9,853 nucleotides of DNA from positions 1 through 9,853 of the forward strand of contig JBDTOI010000153.1 of assembly GCA_039933315.1 (NCBI GenBank), written 5' to 3'. Source of the DNA: DASXRU01 sp039933315. GTDB taxonomy: Bacteria; Acidobacteriota; Blastocatellia; Pyrinomonadales; Pyrinomonadaceae. Positions 4,510-9,853 of this stretch are shown piece by piece. The position numbers and the translations under genes were made by a program. The notes under the pieces were generated by a model. The model saw only the letters and a program-made list of their open reading frames with translations, had not been told where the DNA came from and did no database searches. The stretch's first letter is position 1. Every line of letters begins with the position of its first letter.

Positions 4510-6195
4510 TCACTTGCAGAATTCCGCTTGCGGATTAGCCACGCAGACGAGACGCTTCAAGCTTTCGATTTGTTTCTGTTGTTGCTCGATCAGTTGCTGC
4601 TGCTGCTGCACGGCGTTCACCAGAACAGTGGTGATTTGTTTGTATTTCACACCTTCGATCTCGCCCGCTGAGTTGCGGGTAACGAGAAGCGGTTCAACCC
4701 GCTCGACGTCTTCCGCGCCGAAACCGACGTCGCGCACTCCGTCTTTCCCCCAATTGAAAGTAATCGGATGCAGACGGCGAACCACCTCCAGGCCGCTTGC
4801 GAATGTTTGCAGACTGCTTTTGTAACGCAGCGAAGACGAGCAGGTGGAAAGTTCATTTTGGGCATTGCGGCAAACATCAGTGGCGCCCGCCGAGCCGAGC
4901 AGTCCGACGATGACTTTACCCGGAACCTGAACTCTATCGACGGTCCTGCCCAGGACAATTGTATTGTTGGTGGATACGGTTGCCCCTGCACCAATCGCGC
5001 CGGCGAATGACAAATTGCCGGAACCGACGTTTGCGAATGTTCCAATGATGGTGTTGTTATTGCCCGTCGTATTTGAAAAACCCGCCTGCAGACCGAAAAA
5101 AACATTACTGCCGCCAGTCGAATTTGAGTAACCTGCGTAGCCGCCAAAAAAAGAGTTACTTTCTCCTGTGGTATTCCACAGTCCCGCGCTGTCGCCGAAA
5201 AAAGCATTGCCGCCGGCACTCGTATTCGACCGTCCAGCGTATGAGCCGAAGAAGGCATTGCTGTTGCCCATTGTGTTTGAGATACCGGCATTTGTGCCGA
5301 AAAAAGAGTTATTCGATCCTGTGGTAGTTAATAGTCCGGCATCCTTGCCAAAGAATGAGTTATTGCTGGCTGTTGTGTTCGAGGGACCTGCGCCCGAGCC
5401 GAAAAAAGAGTTGCTCAAACCGGTTGTGTTTGAAGCACCAGCGCTCCTGCCGAAGAAAGCGTTGCCGAAACCGGTTGTGTTCGACCCTCCCGCACCGACG
5501 CCGGCGAACAAGTTATTGGTTCCGGCATTACTCAATATCCGAAATCCGCCGAGCTTATATTCAATCACCGCATTAACTACGCCGCCGGACAACGTTAAGC
5601 CGACCGTGCCATTTCCTGCGATATTGAAGTGAGTACCGCTTTGCGCCGTCGAGCCGTTTTGGATATAGGCTACGCTAAGCGGCAAAGGTTCGCGGGCATC
5701 TGTAAGGCGCGAATCGGTGGTTTGCACATATTGGCTGGCCGCTGTTCCGCCAAGTTGCAAAGCGTTTGTTGCGGTTGTTGCGGTTGTTGCCGTTGTTGCC
5801 GTGGTGGCATTATCAGCTTGTCCCGCGTTGGCGCTACGAATCGCATATGGCGCGGAAGTGATTTGCTGGCGCGGACTGAGTTTGGTAAAAGTGCTGTCTC
5901 CGACCGCCCTCACGCTGATTTCAAGGAAACGATCTGCGCCGGGAAAGTTTGCGCCGAAATCTAATCTGACGCTAAAGATGCCATTTACGACCGGAACACT
6001 AAGGAGCTGTACTGTCTCGCCTATTTGGGGGAGGGCTTCATTAAGATCAAACAAACGGAACTCGAAATCAAACGTTCCGTTGGCTGGAACTGAGTTGTTA
6101 TCCAACTTGCCTTGATAAGTAAACTCGGTTGTTTGCGCCCGGGCCAGACCAGCGAAAATGAACAAAACGGTAAGCAATAGAATGGGCTTTTTCAT
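4510..6195 (-). CDS. secreted repeat protein with C-terminal peptidase S74-type chaperone domain
   Basis: The 561-residue product starts at the ATG at 6195 after a good AGGAG. A longer frame upstream lacks a ribosome site. Residues 1-20 are a signal peptide ending LARA, so export is expected. Residues 21-120 form a beta-rich domain (FTYQGKLDNN, TFDFEFRLFD, LSPRQQITSAPYAI) common at the start of such proteins. Residues 130-143 are an Ala/Thr run. Residues 229-384 hold about nine 17-residue repeats of the form FFGxxAGxSNTTGxxNS, probably a stacked beta fold as in fibre or trimeric adhesin heads (inference). Residues 454-545 match S74 intramolecular chaperones: Ser454 and Lys459 have the spacing of the self-cleaving dyad, then LHPITFNW, GFGAEDV and a Gln-rich coiled coil (529-549). 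A Cys pair (551, 560) ends it. The role is probably a surface fibre or adhesin. There is no phage context. The ligand is unknown. Confidence 0.88.
   Translation of the reverse strand: MKKPILLLTVLFIFAGLARAQTTEFTYQGKLDNNSVPANGTFDFEFRLFDLNEALPQIGETVQLLSVPVVNGIFSVRLDFGANFPGADRFLEISVRAVGDSTFTKLSPRQQITSAPYAIRSANAGQADNATTATTATTATTATNALQLGGTAASQYVQTTDSRLTDAREPLPLSVAYIQNGSTAQSGTHFNIAGNGTVGLTLSGGVVNAVIEYKLGGFRILSNAGTNNLFAGVGAGGSNTTGFGNAFFGRSAGASNTTGLSNSFFGSGAGPSNTTASNNSFFGKDAGLLTTTGSNNSFFGTNAGISNTMGNSNAFFGSYAGRSNTSAGGNAFFGDSAGLWNTTGESNSFFGGYAGYSNSTGGSNVFFGLQAGFSNTTGNNNTIIGTFANVGSGNLSFAGAIGAGATVSTNNTIVLGRTVDRVQVPGKVIVGLLGSAGATDVCRNAQNELSTCSSSLRYKSSLQTFASGLEVVRRLHPITFNWGKDGVRDVGFGAEDVERVEPLLVTRNSAGEIEGVKYKQITTVLVNAVQQQQQLIEQQQKQIESLKRLVCVANPQAEFCK
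5044..5511 (-). repeat. 51-bp tandem coding repeats (about nine units)
   Basis: This part of the gene encodes consecutive 17-residue units beginning FFG and containing AG and SNTTG, for example FFGRSAGASNTTGLSNS. The first unit (LFAGVGAGGSNTTG) and the last (IIGTFANVGSG) are diverged caps. Nucleotide identity between units is partial, so the array is old rather than freshly duplicated. The variable positions are the two residues after FFG and the residue after AG. Confidence 0.85.
5766..5808. repeat. 9-bp tandem repeat coding for Ala-Thr-Thr
   Basis: Nearly five units of TTGTTGCGG or TTGTTGCCG run in tandem on the plus strand. Read on the minus strand they encode the ATTATTATTAT run at residues 130-143 of the secreted S74-type protein, between its N-terminal domain and the rest. 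Gain or loss of a unit would keep the frame and only change linker length. Confidence 0.8.
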
Positions 6196-6242
6196 GATTT
6201 CTCCTACACTCTTTGAGAAAAAGGGGTTTGACCTTCCATCCT

Positions 6243-6307
6243 TGTCCGGTGGATTAGAAGAGCGCACACATTTGCGAACTACCGGCAAAATGAACTTTCA
6301 CCGGACA
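6243..6307. repeat. spaced 9-bp inverted repeat upstream of the S74-type gene
   Basis: TGTCCGGTG (6243-6251) and CACCGGACA (6299-6307) are exact reverse complements, 47 bp apart, within the presumed promoter or leader region of the minus-strand gene starting at 6195. It could be an operator or a leader stem, or chance. I could not pick a convincing -10/-35 pair for that gene. The remaining bases from 6196 to 6367 hold nothing else I can name. Confidence 0.3.
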
Positions 6308-6367
6308 TCAATGCGCGCAGTTTCATTCTGATAAGACAAAGGAGGAAAAACATTTCAGGTGGTGACG

Positions 6368-6400
6368 TGAGGTCAGGACGACTCCGCGGTAGCGGGTAGG
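6368..6400 (+). repeat. solo arm of the MITE-like element
   Basis: Starting TGAGGTCAGGACGACTCCGC, these 33 bases match the minus-strand reading of 3478-3510 at 28 positions. No partner arm is nearby, so this is either a solo or decayed copy, or a separate short repeat sharing the terminal sequence. Confidence 0.65.
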
Positions 6401-6414
6401 TGCCGCTGACATTT

Positions 6415-6448
6415 AGCAGCAGGCGTCGTGGGCAACTCGTCTGCTGCT
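6415..6448. repeat. 8-bp inverted repeat, AGCAGCAG / CTGCTGCT
   Basis: AGCAGCAG (6415-6422) pairs with CTGCTGCT (6441-6448) across an 18-base loop. It sits directly after the solo repeat arm and may be part of that element. There is no T-tract, so no terminator is called. Confidence 0.35.
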
Positions 6449-6454
6449 TAGCTT

Positions 6455-6563
6455 GGTTTCGTGGGGCTTTTCGTGTTATTTCGTGGGCGGTCTCATGGCG
6501 AAACGAAACCACACTATCCACGAAACAAACACGAACATGCGAACCCACGAAATCACACGAATC
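6455..6563. repeat. TTCGTG-phrase inverted repeat
   Basis: The left side (6455-6491) holds three TTCGTG phrases, including TTTTCGTGTTATTTCGTGGG. The right side (6509-6563) holds CACGAA phrases. Its end, read on the minus strand, gives GATTCGTGTGATTTCGTGGG, matching the left side at 17 of 20 positions. The element stops about 20 bp before the -35 of the promoter at 6584. Such TTTCGTG-rich phrases are known as dispersed intergenic sequence in many environmental genomes. No gene is present between 6196 and 6686. Confidence 0.65.
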
Positions 6564-6583
6564 AAAACTGCCTGGTCACCATC

Positions 6584-6611
6584 TTGCTACTTCTGCCGCT
6601 CATGCTATAAT
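6584..6611 (+). promoter_or_regulatory. sigma70-type promoter with extended -10 for the Tricorn homologue
   Basis: A perfect TATAAT (6606-6611) is preceded by TGC, giving an extended -10. TTGCTA (6584-6589) lies 16 bp upstream and matches the -35 consensus at four of six positions. Transcription would start near 6618, leaving a leader of roughly 70 nt before the ATG at 6687. A GGAG at 6677-6680 with a 6-nt spacer serves as the ribosome site. Confidence 0.65.
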
Positions 6612-6686
6612 CCGCGACCGCACACTTTCCAATCGGTTTCCGTTGTCACTTCTAGCAGAATAACGCCTCTCAACCTGGAGAAGATC

Positions 6687-9600
6687 ATGAGAAAACTCTA
6701 TGCGCTAGCCTTCCTTTTTCTCTTTAGCTCAATCGCGCCGGTGCTCGCTCGCGAGGCGAGGTTGGTGCGTTACCCGCACTACCACGATGGACGCGTTGTC
6801 TTCAGCTATCTCGGCGACATCTGGACCGCGAACGAGAACGGCCAGAATGTCCAACGGCTGACCGTCAACCGCGCCCGCGATGTCTATGCGCGGTTTTCTC
6901 CAGATGGAAAGTGGATCGCCTTTTCCAGCGAACGCAACGGCAACCTCGACGTCTTTATCATTCCCTCGGAGGGCGGCGCCGCCAAACAACTGACATTTCA
7001 CTCCGCCGACGACACGGTGCTGGGTTGGAAACCAGACTCAAGCGCAGTGCTCTTCAGCAGTAACCGCGGCGAAGATTTTGCGGCCCAACTCTACCTGGTG
7101 AGCACCGACAGTAGCAGGGAAACTAAAGCCGGCACTGACATGGGCGTGCAGGCTGCTTACTCGCCCGACGGCAGGCGCTTGGCCTACAACCCGAAGTCGC
7201 AGGTTTACTGGCGCAAGTATTATCGGGGCGCGGCGCAGAGCGACATAATGGTGATGGACATTGCCGCGAAGAAGTTTACCCAGGTGACGGATTTCGACGG
7301 TCACGATTCGTGGCCCATGTGGGGGAATGACGGCGGCATCTATTTTGTCAGCGATCGCGAAGGCAATGGCCTGACTAACATCTGGCGCGTTTCCGATGAC
7401 GGCGGTAGGGCAACGCAGATCACTTCATTCAAGAGTGGTGACGTCCGTTGGCCCGCTGTCAGCGCCGACGGCCGCGTGATTGTTTTCGAGCACGATTTCG
7501 GCATCTGGAAGCTCGACGTGGGCAGTAAAAAAGCTACGCCTATTGCGCTCAACATTGCCGCCGAGACGCAGGAGAACCTCGACGAAGTCCAGACCTTTAA
7601 CTCGCAGGTGGATGATTACGATCTGGCGCCGTCTTCGCGGCGACTGGCGTTTTCGATCCACGGCGAGATTTTTACTGCGCCCGTCGAAGAGGGCGATCTA
7701 AAACAGATTACCGATGGCCCCGCCCGCGATCGCTCGGTTGACTACTCTCCCGATGGTAAATCCCTTGCCTATGTCTCCGACCGCAGCGGGCGCGAAGAAA
7801 TCTACATCGCCAGCTTCGATGGCGCCGGTGAAGCGCGACAGGTAACTGACATCGACACGCTAAAACTGGGCTACAACTGGTCGCCTGATTCGAAGGAGAT
7901 CGCCTTCTCAACTTCAGATGGCAAACTACGCAAACTTGATGCGGCCACCAAACAGATCACGCAACTCGACTCGTCGAGTTATGGGAACATTGGTACGCCG
8001 GTCTGGTCGCCGGACGGCAAGTGGATCGCCTACACGAAGTCAGACGTCACGCGCACTTCCGATATCTATGCAACCGCGGCTTCAGGCGCGGAAAAAGAAC
8101 CGCACAAACTCACTTTTGATTCCAACAACGACACCAACCCGCGCTTTGCGCCGGACGGCCGCAAGCTGTTCTTTCAACGCATTGAAGCTACCGGCGGGAC
8201 CACTCCCAATTCAGTTCAAATCTACTCAGTAACACTCGAGCATTTGGAACGCGATCCGGATGATGCCGAAGAACGCCCCGAGCCGGAGGCCACCGGCGGA
8301 ATGCCCGGAGAGCCAGGCGCTGAGGGGACTACTCCGCCGCGCCGCGGGCCCGGAGCTGAACGGCGCGGACCGCCGCGGGAGATCAAGATGGACTGGGCCG
8401 GATTGAAGCGCCGCACGCGTCAGATTACACGCATGCCGTTCCCTGTTTCCAGTTACGTCATCGCGCCCGACAGCCGCACGATTGTGTTCGTCACGACTGA
8501 GCCGGCCGGGACAGCCAATGTGCCCGTGATCTATTTGATACAGGATGACGGCAAGCGTTTGGCCCGCATTACTTCCGGCCAACCGCCCAGCGAAGACGGC
8601 GGTCCGGGCGGCGGTGGTGGAGGATTTGGCGGAGGCATTTCGGGACTGGACACTTCCCGCGATGGCCGCACGCTGTTCTTTCTTGAACGCGACGGCGTTT
8701 ATTCAGTTCCTTTGCCGGCATCTGGGCCAGCCGGTGGCGGAGGTGGCGCCGCGGCGGCGGCCGCAGCGACTTCAGCCCGCGGTGATGCATCACGGCGGAG
8801 GATTAACTTCAACGTCAGAGTTCGCGTCGATCGCCCAACCGAGTGGGCGGAGATGTTCGACGATGCCTGGCGCACAATGAAGTACCGTTTCTATGACCCG
8901 CAGATGCATGGCATGAACTGGGACGCAGCGCGCGCGAAGTACCGCCCGCTGGTCGAGTTTGTGGGCGACCGGCAAGAGCTTTTGAACATCATCAACGAAA
9001 TGATTGGTGAGCTGAATGCTTCGCACACGGGCGCGGCACCGCCTCCCGGCGGGCGTCAGGGTGGCGTGTCCACCGGCCATCTCGGTTTGGAGCTGGAAGC
9101 GGACAGCAGTGCGGGCCGCTACCGTGTAACGCATGTTTACGAAGATGGCCCGGCTGACAAAGACTGGGTCCGTGTCAGCGCCGGTGATTATCTGATCGCC
9201 ATTAACGGAAAGAACGTAAGCGCGGGCGATAACTACTGGCAACTACTCAACAATCGTCTCAATCGCAAGAGCGAAGTGACCTTCAACAACAAGCCGGGCG
9301 AAGAAGGCGCATGGAAAACTCGTATCGAAACGATCAATCCGAACGCATACAGCCAGTTGCGTTACGAGCGCTGGGTTAAAGACCGGCGCAAGAAGGTGGA
9401 TGAACTTTCCGGCGGACGCGTCGGCTACCTGCACATACAGGCGATGAACCCGCCTTCACTGCGAAAGTTTGAAAAAGAGATTCGCGAGTTCCGCAACAAG
9501 GAAGCTTTGGTTATTGACCAGCGCTGGAACGGCGGCGGCAACATCGAACAGGAGCTACTGGCCATCCTGGTGCAGCGTCAATATCAGATCTGGCAACCGC

Positions 9601-9853
9601 GCGGTACCGAACCATCGGGCAGACCGTTCGCCGGATTCTTTGGGCCAAAGATCGTCCTGCAAAACTGGCGCTCGGCGTCTAACGCTGAGATGTTCCCTGC
9701 CGGCTTCCGCGCCCTCGGTTTAGGCAAAGTAGTTGGCACGCCAACCGCCGGCGCAGTCATAGGCACCGGCAGCTATTCACTGATCGATGGCTCGACCGTG
9801 CGCACCCCGGGCGTAGGTGTTTTCCTCGCGGACGCGAAGCGCACAAACATGGA
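6687..9853 (+). CDS. Tricorn-type S41 family serine protease homologue, 3' end cut by window
   Basis: The frame is open for 1055 codons to the right edge. A signal peptide (residues 1-21, ending PVLA) points to the periplasm or secretion, unlike archaeal cytosolic Tricorn. Residues 25-520 form TolB/WD40-like propeller blades with repeated FSPDGKWIAF-type phrases. A charged Pro/Gly linker (about 522-566) follows, then more blades broken by Gly-rich and Ala-rich loops (633-652, 679-705). The Tricorn C1 region (about 716-783) includes FDDAWRTMKYRFYDP and ELNASHTG, where Ser779-His780 match the Ser-His of the Tricorn tetrad. A PDZ domain spans about 792-875. The S41 core shows DQRWNGGGN (944-952) and SASNAE, with Ser998 the expected nucleophile. 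The Lys of Ser/Lys S41 proteases is absent, as expected for Tricorn. The catalytic Glu should lie past the edge. It probably degrades peptides; its substrate is unknown. Confidence 0.93.
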   Translation, partial: MRKLYALAFLFLFSSIAPVLAREARLVRYPHYHDGRVVFSYLGDIWTANENGQNVQRLTVNRARDVYARFSPDGKWIAFSSERNGNLDVFIIPSEGGAAKQLTFHSADDTVLGWKPDSSAVLFSSNRGEDFAAQLYLVSTDSSRETKAGTDMGVQAAYSPDGRRLAYNPKSQVYWRKYYRGAAQSDIMVMDIAAKKFTQVTDFDGHDSWPMWGNDGGIYFVSDREGNGLTNIWRVSDDGGRATQITSFKSGDVRWPAVSADGRVIVFEHDFGIWKLDVGSKKATPIALNIAAETQENLDEVQTFNSQVDDYDLAPSSRRLAFSIHGEIFTAPVEEGDLKQITDGPARDRSVDYSPDGKSLAYVSDRSGREEIYIASFDGAGEARQVTDIDTLKLGYNWSPDSKEIAFSTSDGKLRKLDAATKQITQLDSSSYGNIGTPVWSPDGKWIAYTKSDVTRTSDIYATAASGAEKEPHKLTFDSNNDTNPRFAPDGRKLFFQRIEATGGTTPNSVQIYSVTLEHLERDPDDAEERPEPEATGGMPGEPGAEGTTPPRRGPGAERRGPPREIKMDWAGLKRRTRQITRMPFPVSSYVIAPDSRTIVFVTTEPAGTANVPVIYLIQDDGKRLARITSGQPPSEDGGPGGGGGGFGGGISGLDTSRDGRTLFFLERDGVYSVPLPASGPAGGGGGAAAAAAATSARGDASRRRINFNVRVRVDRPTEWAEMFDDAWRTMKYRFYDPQMHGMNWDAARAKYRPLVEFVGDRQELLNIINEMIGELNASHTGAAPPPGGRQGGVSTGHLGLELEADSSAGRYRVTHVYEDGPADKDWVRVSAGDYLIAINGKNVSAGDNYWQLLNNRLNRKSEVTFNNKPGEEGAWKTRIETINPNAYSQLRYERWVKDRRKKVDELSGGRVGYLHIQAMNPPSLRKFEKEIREFRNKEALVIDQRWNGGGNIEQELLAILVQRQYQIWQPRGTEPSGRPFAGFFGPKIVLQNWRSASNAEMFPAGFRALGLGKVVGTPTAGAVIGTGSYSLIDGSTVRTPGVGVFLADAKRTNM

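Noticed and set aside
5168..5632. 154-codon plus-strand frame with periodic VVFxxPAxxPKK units
   Set aside because: The periodicity is the reverse-strand reading of the 51-bp repeats of the S74-type gene. It is a shadow of those repeats.
4510..6195. Prophage tail fibre
   Set aside because: The protein has a Sec signal peptide and no phage genes are nearby, so a host surface protein is more likely.
6195..6288. Longer N-terminus (31 more residues) for the S74-type protein
   Set aside because: It would bury the clear signal peptide, and there is a good AGGAG directly before the ATG at 6195.
6340..6400. AGGAGG-like sequence near 6341 as the ribosome site of a small gene
   Set aside because: Only a rare ATT codon lies at the right distance, and the frame stops inside the repeat arm at 6368-6400.

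Overview
This looks like chromosomal DNA from an Acidobacteriota-type soil bacterium, probably near class Blastocatellia. That assignment is inference. It rests on a secreted protein with FFG/AG/SNTTG repeats and a peptidase S74-type tail, a DUF4214-like remnant, a Tricorn-family peptidase with a signal peptide, and many small palindromic repeats between genes. No rRNA, tRNA, CRISPR array, phage or plasmid gene was seen.

Left part (1-3350), minus strand: gnd (6-phosphogluconate dehydrogenase) is followed downstream by zwf (glucose-6-phosphate dehydrogenase). These are the two NADP-reducing steps of the oxidative pentose phosphate pathway. The 234-bp gap between them is almost filled by two imperfect hairpin repeats. 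One of these overlaps the end of gnd and supplies its last residues and stop codon. A second, unrelated palindromic element (two perfect hairpins) lies inside the gnd reading frame and is translated. The catalytic residues of gnd remain intact.

Middle part (3241-3997) has no gene I can support. It holds a candidate gnd promoter, a 159-bp MITE-like element with 33-bp inverted arms, and a series of hairpins with variable stems around a CTTYAG-like core. Next to it (3998-4397) is a broken gene: a signal peptide and secreted-protein N-terminus joined out of frame to a DUF4214-like fragment.

Right part: on the minus strand (4510-6195) is a 561-residue secreted protein with about nine 17-residue repeats and a C-terminal S74-type intramolecular chaperone domain. 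A repeat-rich divergent intergenic region (6196-6686) ends in a strong sigma70-like promoter. This drives a Tricorn-type S41 protease homologue on the plus strand (6687 to the right edge), open for 1055 codons and cut by the window end. The two pentose phosphate genes clearly act together. I see no functional link between them and the secreted proteins.

The most notable signal is repeat invasion of a housekeeping gene: two different repeat families contribute translated sequence to gnd.
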